Assembly (NCBI GenBank): GCA_937894825.1
Contig: CALCQT010000055.1
Location: 1 to 9,767, forward strand
Origin: an uncultured Anaerolineaceae bacterium
Lineage (GTDB): Bacteria; Chloroflexota; Anaerolineae; Anaerolineales; Anaerolineaceae
Direction: 5' to 3'
DNA: 9,767 nucleotides
Both the position numbers and the translations under genes were made by a program. The notes below the pieces were generated by a model that was not told the origin of the DNA, did not search any database, and worked only from the letters and a program-made list of their open reading frames with translations. Positions 1-7,365 of this stretch are shown in pieces (position 1 is the first letter of the stretch; the number at the start of each line of letters is the position of its first letter).

Positions 1-1
1 G

Positions 2-436
2 CCCGTACCGTGGACCGACAGTATTTTTGCGGTCATCCTGGAAGAAACCGGATTTCTGGGAGGCGCCTTGATTGTTGCGCTCTATTTGATTCTCCTGTGG
101 CGCGGTTTCGCCATCGCGAAAAATGCTCCGGATACTTTCGGGAAACTGCTGGCAGCGGGGATTACTTTATGGATTTCAATCGAGGCGGTTATCAATATCG
201 GCGTTATGCTAAACATTCTGCCGTTTGCCGGAAACGCGCTCCCGCTGATCAGTTTTGGCGGCTCCAGCATGATTTGTACCATGACAGGGATCGGGATTTT
301 GATGAACATTTCCCATATCTCTGCAATTGAACAACTTAAAAATGAAAGGACGACACCGGATGCGATTGTTAATCTGCGCAGGCGGGACCGGGGGTGGCGT
401 GTATCCAGCCTTGGCCGTCATTCAAGAAAAAAATAA
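2..436 (+). CDS. ftsW: FtsW, septal peptidoglycan polymerase (SEDS family), C-terminal part
   Basis: Only the last 144 residues are present; the frame is already open at base 2 and ends at TAA 434-436. SEDS-family hallmarks are visible: DSIFAVILEETGFLGG near the start, EAVINIGVMLNILPFAG, and LPLISFGGSS followed by a last hydrophobic helix (MICTMTGIGILMNIS). About three membrane segments remain, then a basic cytoplasmic tail containing RRRDRGWR and ending HSRKK. Known role of the family: an integral membrane glycosyltransferase that polymerises lipid II at the septum together with a class B PBP. FtsW is preferred over RodA because the gene sits directly before murG in a dcw cluster. The tail overlaps the start of murG by 77 nt in a different frame. 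The start codon lies upstream of the window, so total length cannot be judged. Confidence 0.93.
   Translation, partial: PVPWTDSIFAVILEETGFLGGALIVALYLILLWRGFAIAKNAPDTFGKLLAAGITLWISIEAVINIGVMLNILPFAGNALPLISFGGSSMICTMTGIGILMNISHISAIEQLKNERTTPDAIVNLRRRDRGWRVSSLGRHSRKK
345..350 (+). promoter_or_regulatory. Ribosome binding site of murG, inside ftsW
   Basis: AAAGGA lies 9 nt before ATG 360 and within the ftsW coding region. It decides the murG start: the in-frame TTG at 327 and ATG at 342 lack a comparable Shine-Dalgarno sequence, and the protein from ATG 360 begins MRLLICAGGTGG, as MurG proteins normally do. Its position suggests that murG translation is coupled to the end of ftsW translation. 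Confidence 0.6.
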
Positions 437-1457
437 CAATCCAAACGACGCGATTCTTTGGGTCGGCGCTGAAGGCGGCATGGAAGAGGCATTGGTGAAA
501 CAAGCCGGCCTGAACTATGCAGCCATTCCGGCGGCCGGGATTCATGGCGTAAGTCTGCGCGCGCTGCCGGGAAACATTCTCAAGCTCTGGGCCGGATTTT
601 TTGCGTCGCTGCGGATTTTGCGCAAATTCAAACCGGATGTCCTTTTTTTCACCGGCGGATATACCGCGGTACCCATGGCACTGGCCGGCATCCGCTGCCC
701 GCAACTGCTATTCGTTCCGGATATCGAACCCGGTCTGGCTCTGAAAGCACTGACAGCTTTTGCGGATGCAATCGCGGTCGTGACGGATCAAAGCCGGCAA
801 TACTTCCCGAAGAAAAAACGGGTCGTGATCAGCGGATATCCGACCCGCAGCGGGTTGCAGAAGTGGTCTCGTGAAGAAGCCAAAGAACGCTTCAGCCTTT
901 CCCCGGTGAAACCGGTCCTGTTCGTCTTCGGCGGCAGCAAAGGTGCAAGGTCCATCAACCGCGCCATTACGGCCAATCTTGAAAAACTGCTCACGGTGTG
1001 TCAGATTATCCACATCACAGGCGAACCGGACTGGGAAGAAGTACAGCAGGTTCGCACAGCGCTGGATCCGGCCATCGCCTCGGATTATCATATTACGCCT
1101 TATCTCCATGAAGAGATGGGAGCGGCATTTTCCGCGGCGGATCTGGTCCTTTCGCGAGCCGGTGCTTCCACCCTGGGCGAGCTGCCATTGTTCGGGCTGC
1201 CCGCCATTTTGGTGCCTTATCCCTATGCCTGGCGATACCAAAAGGTAAACGCGGAGTATCTCGTTTCACAGAACGCGGCCATCATGCTGCGGGATGAGGA
1301 AATCGGGCAGCGGATCGGTCCGATCGTCACCGAGTTAATGGCGAATCGGGAAAAACTGAACCAAATGAAGAAAGCCATGCGGGAACTGGCCGTTCCCGAT
1401 GCGGCGCGAAACATTGCGCTGCTGTTAGAAGAATTAAGCGTACGGAAGCGAAAATAA
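360..1457 (+). CDS. murG: MurG, lipid II-forming N-acetylglucosaminyltransferase (atypical motif residues)
   Basis: This 365-residue protein, a normal length for the family, transfers GlcNAc from UDP-GlcNAc to lipid I at the inner face of the membrane, giving lipid II. It is a GT-B fold protein (GT28). The N-terminal glycine loop is AGGTGGGVYPALAV (residues 7-20), followed by FFTGGYTAVP (97-105). The second glycine loop is FGGSKGARSIN (190-200). The UDP-GlcNAc site is SRAGASTLGELPLFG (265-279) with E273, then YQKVNAEYL (293-301). Two family signatures deviate: the usual His of GGTGGH is Gly13, and the usual HEQN-type segment reads FVPDIEPGLA (118-127). Motif quality and gene order still make MurG much the likeliest identity. 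ATG 360 was chosen from the RBS and from N-terminal similarity. The stop TAA (1455-1457) overlaps the ATG of the next gene by 1 nt, so the two are probably translationally coupled. Confidence 0.94.
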   Translation: MRLLICAGGTGGGVYPALAVIQEKNNNPNDAILWVGAEGGMEEALVKQAGLNYAAIPAAGIHGVSLRALPGNILKLWAGFFASLRILRKFKPDVLFFTGGYTAVPMALAGIRCPQLLFVPDIEPGLALKALTAFADAIAVVTDQSRQYFPKKKRVVISGYPTRSGLQKWSREEAKERFSLSPVKPVLFVFGGSKGARSINRAITANLEKLLTVCQIIHITGEPDWEEVQQVRTALDPAIASDYHITPYLHEEMGAAFSAADLVLSRAGASTLGELPLFGLPAILVPYPYAWRYQKVNAEYLVSQNAAIMLRDEEIGQRIGPIVTELMANREKLNQMKKAMRELAVPDAARNIALLLEELSVRKRK

Positions 1458-3739
1458 TGAGAGCAGATTTGATCGGAAAACGGATTTTTATCATCGGCAT
1501 CGGCGGAACCGGCATGTCGGCGATTGCGCTGGCACTGAAAGAGATGGGAGTCTCTGTCAGCGGATCGGACCGCGCCGCTTCTGAAATGGCGTTGACGCTT
1601 GAGAAACAGGGGATTCCCGTCCATATCGGTCACACGGCTGAAAATATCACCGGCGCAGATCTGGTCGTCTACTCTTCAGCCATCGGGAAAGATAATCCGG
1701 AATTGACGGAAGCGGAAAGAAAAGGCATCCCAACCCAAAAGCGGGTCGATTTTCTGGACAGCATCCTTTCCGGACGGGAAGTCATCGCGATCGCCGGTAC
1801 GCATGGGAAAACAACCACGACCAGCATGCTGGCCTGGATCCTGAAAAGCCTCGGGGAAAACCCCGGTTTCATTATCGGCTCCACACCCAGGGATCTGGGG
1901 AAAAATGCCGCAGCCGGCACCGGCCCATTGTTCGTAATCGAAGCGGATGAGTATGATCGCATGTTCCTCGGTTTGCACCCGGAGATCGCTGTCGTGACAA
2001 AGTTCGAGCACGATCACCCGGACTGCTACCCCACAGAAGCAGATTATCTGGCGGCCTTCAAGCAGTTCCTGAGCAACACCCGGCCACAGGGCTGGATAGT
2101 ACTTAATGCGGATGACCCCAAACAAGCGCTGCTGGCTGAAACCGCCGCTGCTTCAGGACAGGTGCTGCGCTTTGGACTCACCACCCCGGCGGACTTCCAG
2201 GCCGTCAACCTGAACCTGATGGCTAATGGCTGTTATGAATTCGATTTCCGGGACAACCGGATGGACCGTTCAGCCCATGTCCGCCTGGCCGTCAGCGGCA
2301 GGCACAATATTTACAACGCCTTGGCAGCGCTGGCAATTTGTGCAATTAAAGAGCTGGATCTCTCCCGGGCTGCCGCAGCATTCGCCAATTTTCATGGCAT
2401 TGCGCGCCGGTTTGAGAAGATCGCGGAATGGAATGGCATCACGATCATCGATGACTATGCGCACCATCCGACCGAGATCAAAGCTACCCTGTCCGCCGCC
2501 CGCGACGCTTTCCCTTCCGGAAGGATCTGGGCACTGTGGCAGCCGCACACGTTCAGCCGGACCAAAACGCTGCTCAATGAATTCTGCAGCGCCTTTTCGG
2601 ATGCGGACCAGGTACTGGTCACGAACATTTATGCTTCTCGTGAAAAACAACAGGATTTCGGCAATGAAGATTTGAAAACAGCCTTTACCGCGGCTTATCC
2701 GGCGGCCATATTCGCCGCCGACAATGCGCATGCGGTGGAGATCCTCAGGAAAGAAATGCTGCCCGGCGACGTGGTTATCACATTATCCGCCGGAGACGCC
2801 AACAAAATCGGTCCGGCTGCGCTCGCGGAATTGAAAGCCGGAGCCGAATTTCAGAAAAAGTATGCTGAAAAAATCCGGCGGGACGTCCCACTGTCCACGT
2901 ATTCAAGAGCGCTCTGCGGCGGCCCTGCCAAAGAGCTGCTGATCGCGGACAGCACGGAAGCGCTGACCGATATGGCGCGTTATTATCACAGTAAAAACGC
3001 GAATTTCCGCGTTTTTGGCGGCCTGACCAACATATTGTTCAGTGACGCCGGATTCGATGGGGTTGCCATTTTGAATCGCGCGGATGATATATGCATTGAG
3101 AAAACTCCCGGTGGCGCACGCGTCACTGCCGCTTCCGGAACCCCGCTGATCGCGGTTGTTAAGGCCTGTGCGGAAGCCGGTCTGGAGGGATACGAATGGG
3201 CCTATGGTATCCCGGGCACCTTCGGCGGCGCGATTTATGGCAATGCCGGCGCCTTTGGCTCCGAAACAGCAGCCGTCATCGCCTCGGTGAAGTTCCTGCT
3301 GAACAATCATGAAATGATCGCGTTAGAGAAGGACGCGCTGGGGTTCTCCTACCGTTCAAGCAAATTCAAACGGCAGGAGCTGCGCGGAACCATTCTCTCC
3401 GCAACCTTTTCATTGCGGAACGGAGATCCATGTTCAGTGAATGAAAAGATGGAAGAAATCATCGCCAAACGTCGCACGGTTCATCCGGAAGGCAAAGGCA
3501 GCCTTGGCTCCGTCTTCCGCAACCCGCCCAATGAATATGCCGGAAAACTGATTACAGATTGCGGACTGCGCGGAAAACGGATCGGGCATGCGTTTATCAG
3601 CGAGAACCACGGCAACACTATTATCACCGAACCCGGTGTCGCCAGCGCCGATTATCTGGCGCTGGTTCATCTGGCACAAAACGAAGTCAAGACCCGTTTC
3701 GGAATCGACCTGGTTCCGGAAATTGAGATTCTGAGCTGA
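1457..3739 (+). CDS. murC/murB: MurC-MurB fusion: UDP-MurNAc--L-alanine ligase and UDP-MurNAc dehydrogenase
   Basis: One 760-residue polypeptide carries two consecutive steps of UDP-MurNAc-peptide synthesis in the cytoplasm. Residues 1-455 are MurC, which ligates L-Ala to UDP-MurNAc using ATP. Its motifs are GIGGTGMSAIA (14-24), P-loop GTHGKTTTTS (114-123), EADEYDRMF (162-170), HDHPDCYP (185-192), SGRHNIYNALAALA (280-293), DDYAHHPTEI (332-341) and WQPHTFSRTK (361-370). Residues from about 475 to 760 are MurB, the FAD/NADPH enzyme that reduces UDP-GlcNAc-enolpyruvate to UDP-MurNAc. It shows VFGGLTNILFSDAGF (519-533), YGIPGTFGGAIYGNAGAFG (583-601), FSYRSSKF with R633, GSLGSVFRNP (681-690) with the expected catalytic Ser685, and LVPEIEI with Glu755 as likely acid. 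The FAD loop is GGLTN rather than the common GGGSN. No long linker separates the halves, and no stop or frameshift is seen between them. GGAAG lies 8 nt before the ATG. Confidence 0.95.
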   Translation: MRADLIGKRIFIIGIGGTGMSAIALALKEMGVSVSGSDRAASEMALTLEKQGIPVHIGHTAENITGADLVVYSSAIGKDNPELTEAERKGIPTQKRVDFLDSILSGREVIAIAGTHGKTTTTSMLAWILKSLGENPGFIIGSTPRDLGKNAAAGTGPLFVIEADEYDRMFLGLHPEIAVVTKFEHDHPDCYPTEADYLAAFKQFLSNTRPQGWIVLNADDPKQALLAETAAASGQVLRFGLTTPADFQAVNLNLMANGCYEFDFRDNRMDRSAHVRLAVSGRHNIYNALAALAICAIKELDLSRAAAAFANFHGIARRFEKIAEWNGITIIDDYAHHPTEIKATLSAARDAFPSGRIWALWQPHTFSRTKTLLNEFCSAFSDADQVLVTNIYASREKQQDFGNEDLKTAFTAAYPAAIFAADNAHAVEILRKEMLPGDVVITLSAGDANKIGPAALAELKAGAEFQKKYAEKIRRDVPLSTYSRALCGGPAKELLIADSTEALTDMARYYHSKNANFRVFGGLTNILFSDAGFDGVAILNRADDICIEKTPGGARVTAASGTPLIAVVKACAEAGLEGYEWAYGIPGTFGGAIYGNAGAFGSETAAVIASVKFLLNNHEMIALEKDALGFSYRSSKFKRQELRGTILSATFSLRNGDPCSVNEKMEEIIAKRRTVHPEGKGSLGSVFRNPPNEYAGKLITDCGLRGKRIGHAFISENHGNTIITEPGVASADYLALVHLAQNEVKTRFGIDLVPEIEILS

Positions 3740-3769
3740 ACAGCCGGAAACACAGATCAGGAATACGAA

Positions 3770-4645
3770 ATGATGCAGAATCAGGACGGAAAAAGAAGAG
3801 TTTCGAGAAGAAATCAGCCTCCACAGGCTGAGCCAGCCCGGCTGCAGATCCGCCGGGACAGCGCTTCATTTTCCGACAGTGAAAACCTGTTCGGCATGCG
3901 GAAAGCGAAGCGCAACTCTATGAACGCAGTGAACGCAGTGAACGCAAGATTGGTATCGGGGATCCTGAGCCTGCTGCTTGCGGTGGCCGCGTCCGCTTTC
4001 ACTTTTCTGCCCGGGTTTCGGGTGCAGGCGCCTGTCGTCAGCGGCTCAACCCGAATGAGCGTTGAGGAAATTACCTACTACACCGGGCTGCGGAATCTGC
4101 CGATTTATCAGGTTGACCCCGAATTGATCCGGTCCACACTGCTGAAACGGTATCCGGAGATTCGTGACATCGCCGTCACAGTGGCGTTCCCTTCCGAGGT
4201 CAACATTCTGATCCAGCAACGGAAAGCGCTGGTCGAATGGGATTTCGGCGGCAGCAAATTCTGGATCGACCAGGACGGTCGAGTCATGAACGAAAACCTG
4301 GCGGAGGGAGACAAAATTTATGTCCTGGGAGACAGTTTCCCCGGCGCAAAGAACCGCTCCGACCGCAAAGTCCCCTCGAAATTCAGCAGCAAAGTCGTCC
4401 GCAGCATCCTGAATTTCGGAGGCGTTCTACCGGAAGGAAAGACACTTTTTTATACCTACGAAAATGGATTCGGCTGGGATACGGACGCGGGATACCGGCT
4501 GTGGCTGGGATCCAATGATAACGCATTGGATGAAAAACTGGCGATGGCGGAAAGCCTGAAAAAATATTTTATCGAAGAAGAGATTGAGCCCGATATGGTG
4601 AGTCTGGAGTACACACACGCGCCATACTATCGGTTTTCGCAGTGA
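3770..4645 (+). CDS. ftsQ: FtsQ/DivIB, POTRA-domain cell division protein
   Basis: This 291-residue protein has the bitopic divisome layout. A basic cytoplasmic tail of about 60 residues precedes one membrane helix (LVSGILSLLLAVAASAFTFL, about 61-80). A POTRA domain follows (about 84-156; VQAPVVSGSTRMSVEEI, NLPIYQVD, LLKRYPEIRDIAVTVAFPS, VNILIQQRKALVEW), then a C-terminal beta domain with LWLGSNDNALDEKL and the ending APYYRF. In the family this protein links FtsL/FtsB-type partners to the septal synthase and sits outside the membrane. The start is ATG 3770 (ATG 3773 is equally possible), with AGGA at 3759-3762. It lies 30 nt after murB and 7 nt before ftsA, the classical ftsQ position. Just before the helix the sequence reads MNAVNAVNA, from a 9-bp DNA repeat. 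Sequence conservation is low, as usual for this family, so the call rests on architecture and context. Confidence 0.88.
   Translation: MMQNQDGKRRVSRRNQPPQAEPARLQIRRDSASFSDSENLFGMRKAKRNSMNAVNAVNARLVSGILSLLLAVAASAFTFLPGFRVQAPVVSGSTRMSVEEITYYTGLRNLPIYQVDPELIRSTLLKRYPEIRDIAVTVAFPSEVNILIQQRKALVEWDFGGSKFWIDQDGRVMNENLAEGDKIYVLGDSFPGAKNRSDRKVPSKFSSKVVRSILNFGGVLPEGKTLFYTYENGFGWDTDAGYRLWLGSNDNALDEKLAMAESLKKYFIEEEIEPDMVSLEYTHAPYYRFSQ
3922..3945 (+). repeat. Short tandem repeat, 9-bp unit, in ftsQ
   Basis: The unit GAACGCAGT occurs at 3922-3930 and 3931-3939, followed by a partial third copy GAACGCA at 3940-3945. The period is a multiple of three, so it adds Asn-Ala-Val repeats (NAVNAVNA) to the cytoplasmic juxtamembrane segment of FtsQ without breaking the frame. 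Replication slippage is the likely origin (inference). Confidence 0.85.
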
Positions 4646-4649
4646 GGTG
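4644..4649 (+). promoter_or_regulatory. Ribosome binding site of ftsA
   Basis: GAGGTG overlaps the ftsQ stop codon (TGA 4643-4645) and precedes ATG 4653. It matches the anti-Shine-Dalgarno consensus well, and its GAGG core ends 5 nt before the ATG. It supports ATG 4653 over the in-frame GTG at 4647, which lies inside the site itself. Confidence 0.7.
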
Positions 4650-4652
4650 GCT

Positions 4653-5876
4653 ATGGAAAAAAAGATACTTGTCGCAATTGATGTAGGTACCACAAAAATA
4701 TGCACACTGGTCGCCCAGATTGAAGGACAAACCAGCGTCCGGATTCTTGGCGTTGGCATCGAACCTTCTCAGGGAATCAAAAAAGGAACCGTGGTTGATA
4801 TTCCACTGGCAGCGGCTTCAATTGCGGAATCCATCCGTAAAGCTGAGCGGACCTCCGGGCTGGAAATCTCGAACGCGGTTGTCAGCGTCGCCGGTTCCCA
4901 TATCGCCTCCACCAACAACAAAGCCACCATCGGTGTGGTTGGAGGCGTCATCGATCAATACGACGTCAACCGTGTTATTGACGCGGTCAAGGCAATTCCC
5001 ACGCCGCATAACCGCTTTATCGTTCATTGTATTCAACGCAAATACAGTATCGACGGCGTGGAGGGCATCCGGGCGCCGATTGGAATGTACGGCTCACGCC
5101 TCGACCTTGAAGCGCACATCATCACCGCGGCGACTTCATCCATCGAAAACCTGCGCCAGTGCATCATGACAGCTGAAATTGATGTCAACCGATGGGTGCT
5201 GAAACCGCTGGCGGATGGCGAAGCCGTACTGACCGACATTGAAAAACAGATGGGCGTCGTTCTCTGTGACATTGGCGGAGGTACAACCGATCTGGCGCTG
5301 TACATTGACACGGACGTCTGGCACACCAACGTCATCCCGGTCGGTGGAAGCCATATTACATCGGACATCGCTCAGGCCTTTCATCTGCCGATCACGCAGG
5401 CGGAAGAAGTGAAGAAAATACATGGACATGCCCTGGCAGAATATATCGGTGAAGAAGACTATTTTTATTGTAAAACCTTCGGCCGCAGCGAGGCCATGAA
5501 ATTCAGCCGGAAAGAGCTGGCGCAGATCATTCAAATGCGCTGTGAGGAAATTTTCCAGCTCGTTCTACAGGAGATCAAGCGGTCCGGGTATGATAATCTG
5601 CTGCCGGCCGGGTTAGTATTGACCGGCGGAACCGCGCTATTGCCAGGGATTGATGAACTGGCGTCTAAAATCCTGGGTATGCCAGTCCGCATCGCCAAGC
5701 CCGAAAACCTGTCCGGAATGATCGATCAGCTGGACAGCCCGGCTTTTTCCACCGCGGTCGGACTGATTTACTGGACACTCATGATGCAGGAAAGCACGGA
5801 ACCGACACCGGGGAAACCGGACGCGAACGCATTCGCAGACAAACTGAAGAATTTTTTGAAGTATTTACTGCCATAG
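4653..5876 (+). CDS. ftsA: FtsA, actin-like FtsZ membrane anchor
   Basis: This 407-residue protein, of normal length, polymerises on the membrane and tethers FtsZ filaments to it. The actin-fold ATP site is visible: phosphate-1 loop AIDVGTTK (8-15), phosphate-2 loop CDIGGGTTD (205-213) and adenosine motif [10 protein letters not shown] (323-332). The FtsA-specific SHS2 (1C) region lies at about 80-165, including AGSHIAS and the [13 protein letters not shown] segment. The tail has a flexible stretch ([11 protein letters not shown]) and then [17 protein letters not shown] (391-407), a typical amphipathic membrane-targeting helix. One deviation is [11 protein letters not shown] (125-135), where a Pro is more usual at the Gln (from memory of the family). 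ftsA starts 7 nt after ftsQ and ends 77 nt before ftsZ, so co-transcription with both is likely. Confidence 0.95.
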   Translation: MEKKILVAIDVGTTKICTLVAQIEGQTSVRILGVGIEPSQGIKKGTVVDIPLAAASIAESIRKAERTSGLEISNAVVSVAGSHIASTNNKATIGVVGGVIDQYDVNRVIDAVKAIPTPHNRFIVHCIQRKYSIDGVEGIRAPIGMYGSRLDLEAHIITAATSSIENLRQCIMTAEIDVNRWVLKPLADGEAVLTDIEKQMGVVLCDIGGGTTDLALYIDTDVWHTNVIPVGGSHITSDIAQAFHLPITQAEEVKKIHGHALAEYIGEEDYFYCKTFGRSEAMKFSRKELAQIIQMRCEEIFQLVLQEIKRSGYDNLLPAGLVLTGGTALLPGIDELASKILGMPVRIAKPENLSGMIDQLDSPAFSTAVGLIYWTLMMQESTEPTPGKPDANAFADKLKNFLKYLLP

Positions 5877-5944
5877 AAAACGGAAATAAACGGGAAAGTA
5901 CTCCGACTAAAACAACGCAATGGTTTAGGACAGTTCAGAAAGAA

Positions 5945-5949
5945 GAGGA
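5945..5949 (+). promoter_or_regulatory. Ribosome binding site of ftsZ
   Basis: GAGGA, within AAGAGGA, sits 4 nt before ATG 5954 at the end of the 77-nt ftsA-ftsZ spacer. No convincing -35/-10 pair was found in this spacer, so an ftsZ-specific promoter there is not supported by eye. Confidence 0.65.
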
Positions 5950-5953
5950 TCAA

Positions 5954-7135
5954 ATGGAAAAAAATTATCAAAACTTTGGTGAAAGCACTGCGAGAATCAA
6001 AGTGATCGGCATCGGCGGAGCTGGATGCAACGCGATCAACCGGATGATCGATGAAGGCATGCAGGGGCTTGAATTCATCGCCATCAATACCGATTCCCAG
6101 GCGCTGCTGGTTTCCCGCGCCGAACATCGGGTCCGGATCGGGGACAAAGTCACCCGCGGCCTGGGCGCCGGCGGGAACCCCGAGATCGGTCGTGCCGCGG
6201 CCGAAGAAAGCAAGGATGAAATCCGCCAGGCGCTGGCCGGAGCCGATATGGTGTTCATCACCGCCGGTATGGGCGGTGGAACAGGCACCGGAGCCGCGCC
6301 GGTCGTGGCGCAGATCTGCCGGGAAATGAAAGCGCTGACCATCGGTGTCGTCACCCGTCCCTTCACCTTTGAAGGACCGCGCAGAGGAAAATCCGCGGAA
6401 GAAGGGATCCGCAACCTGAAAGAATCAGCCGATACGCTCATCGTCATCCCAAACGACCGCCTGATGCAAATCATCGACAAAAAAGTCACCATGGTACAGG
6501 CTTTCGGCCAGGCGGACGACGTGCTGCGCCAGGGCATTCAGGGTATTTCCGAATTAATCACCGTCCCCGGCCTGATCAACCTCGACTTCGCCGACGTACG
6601 CACCATCATGTCCGAAGGCGGCGCCGCATTAATGGCGATTGGGGTCGGAAAAGGTGAGGACCGTGCCCGGGCCGCAGCCGAAATGGCCATTTCGAACCGG
6701 CTGCTGGACATCACGATCGACGGCGCCCGCGGTATCCTCTTCAACATCACCGGTGGCGATGATCTGACCATGTACGAAGTCAATGAAGCAGCCGCGCTCA
6801 TCAAGGAAAGCGCGCACCCGGATGTCAACTTCATCTTTGGGGCCGTCATTGATCCTTCGCTGCAGGACGAGATCCGTGTTACCGTCGTCGCAACCGGATA
6901 CGAGCCGCAAACGCAGCCCAGTCAGACCGTCGCGGCAGCGTCCGGTTCCGCGGGGGAAGAACCACTCCGCAATCGGACCGCTGCCAGCCAGGCCATGAAC
7001 TCGGGAAACGGGAAAAGAGAACGCGCCTGGCAACCGGAGAATAAAAATCAGGGTGAACTGCCGGAATTCCTGCGCAACAATAACAATAATCAGCTGGATG
7101 TTCCGCCGTTCATGCGCCTGATTTCGAAGGATTAG
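5954..7135 (+). CDS. ftsZ: FtsZ, tubulin-like GTPase of the division ring
   Basis: This 393-residue protein forms the cytoplasmic Z ring. Motifs in order are [17 protein letters not shown] (15-31), NTDSQAL (45-51), the tubulin signature GGGTGTG (107-113), [11 protein letters not shown] (134-144), NDRL (167-170) and T7-loop [10 protein letters not shown] (206-215), which completes the GTPase site of the next subunit. The globular part ends near [23 protein letters not shown] (293-315). A variable linker of about 50 residues follows. The tail is odd: it contains [12 protein letters not shown] (368-379) and then QLDVPPFMR (380-388) with a short LISKD extension. That is two motifs resembling the conserved C-terminal peptide that binds FtsA and other partners. 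The stop is TAG 7133-7135. A hairpin begins 15 nt further on, consistent with ftsZ being the last gene of the unit. Confidence 0.97.
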   Translation: MEKNYQNFGESTARIKVIGIGGAGCNAINRMIDEGMQGLEFIAINTDSQALLVSRAEHRVRIGDKVTRGLGAGGNPEIGRAAAEESKDEIRQALAGADMVFITAGMGGGTGTGAAPVVAQICREMKALTIGVVTRPFTFEGPRRGKSAEEGIRNLKESADTLIVIPNDRLMQIIDKKVTMVQAFGQADDVLRQGIQGISELITVPGLINLDFADVRTIMSEGGAALMAIGVGKGEDRARAAAEMAISNRLLDITIDGARGILFNITGGDDLTMYEVNEAAALIKESAHPDVNFIFGAVIDPSLQDEIRVTVVATGYEPQTQPSQTVAAASGSAGEEPLRNRTAASQAMNSGNGKRERAWQPENKNQGELPEFLRNNNNNQLDVPPFMRLISKD

Positions 7136-7150
7136 TTATGAGAACCAAAA

Positions 7151-7192
7151 AAAGCAAGCCATTGATCTCACACTGGATTCATGGCTTGCTTT
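7151..7192 (+). terminator. Hairpin after ftsZ, probable intrinsic terminator (possibly bidirectional)
   Basis: AAAGCAAGCCAT (7151-7162) and ATGGCTTGCTTT (7181-7192) form a perfect 12-bp stem with an 18-nt loop, starting 15 nt after the ftsZ stop. On the + strand the stem is followed by a pyrimidine-rich, only partly T-rich stretch. On the - strand it would be followed by an unbroken T tract, because bases 7147-7153 are all A. It therefore fits a terminator closing the dcw transcript, and is formally better as one for leftward transcription. No leftward gene is evident. Confidence 0.6.
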
Positions 7193-7207
7193 CCTCCGCT
7201 TTCTTTC

Positions 7208-7270
7208 CTGTTCAGAGGGCTTCCAATCTTTCAGCGGCCCTATATTCCGCCTGCGGAAACCCTCTGACAG
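7208..7270 (+). other. Intergenic inverted repeat with inner hairpin, unknown structured element
   Basis: CTG-T-TCAGAGGG (7208-7219) pairs with CCCTCTGACAG (7260-7270), giving 11 base pairs with one bulged T at 7211. Inside, TTCCG-CCTG-CGGAA forms a compact stable hairpin near 7245-7258. The element sits between the ftsZ terminator and the helicase gene. It could be a second terminator-like or RNA-processing structure, or part of a small RNA. I do not recognise an RNA family, and no T tract follows the outer stem. Confidence 0.4.
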
Positions 7271-7365
7271 CGTATCCTGAAAACTTCGCCTCCGTTGACC
7301 TTAACGCGTATGTAATATCGGCTCATTTCCGAACATAAGTTCCACCAATTTTCCATCGTTCGCAT

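Noticed and set aside
327..359. Upstream starts for murG (TTG 327, ATG 342)
   Set aside because: They add residues not expected before the MurG N-terminal strand and lack an RBS. ATG 360 has AAAGGA at a suitable distance.
708..1241. Open frame on the - strand (177 codons) opposite murG
   Set aside because: There are no family features or RBS support, and it is fully covered by the convincing murG frame.
4647..4652. GTG 4647 as the ftsA start
   Set aside because: This GTG is part of the Shine-Dalgarno sequence GAGGTG. ATG 4653 gives the normal FtsA N-terminus.
5877..5953. Separate ftsZ promoter or leader peptide in the ftsA-ftsZ gap
   Set aside because: No -35/-10 pair was found, and the only tiny frame (ATG 5920) stops after two codons.
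5968..6537. Open frame on the - strand (189 codons) opposite ftsZ
   Set aside because: It fully overlaps the conserved GTPase part of ftsZ. Its composition is Ser/Pro/Arg-rich and reads as a shadow of the + strand codons.
7295..7318. Promoter pair TTGACC (7295-7300) and TAATAT (7313-7318)
   Set aside because: The spacer is only 12 nt, too short for a sigma-70 type promoter.
7138..7338. 66-codon + strand frame starting directly after ftsZ
   Set aside because: It runs through both hairpins, has no Shine-Dalgarno sequence, and its product shows no domain, signal or membrane pattern.
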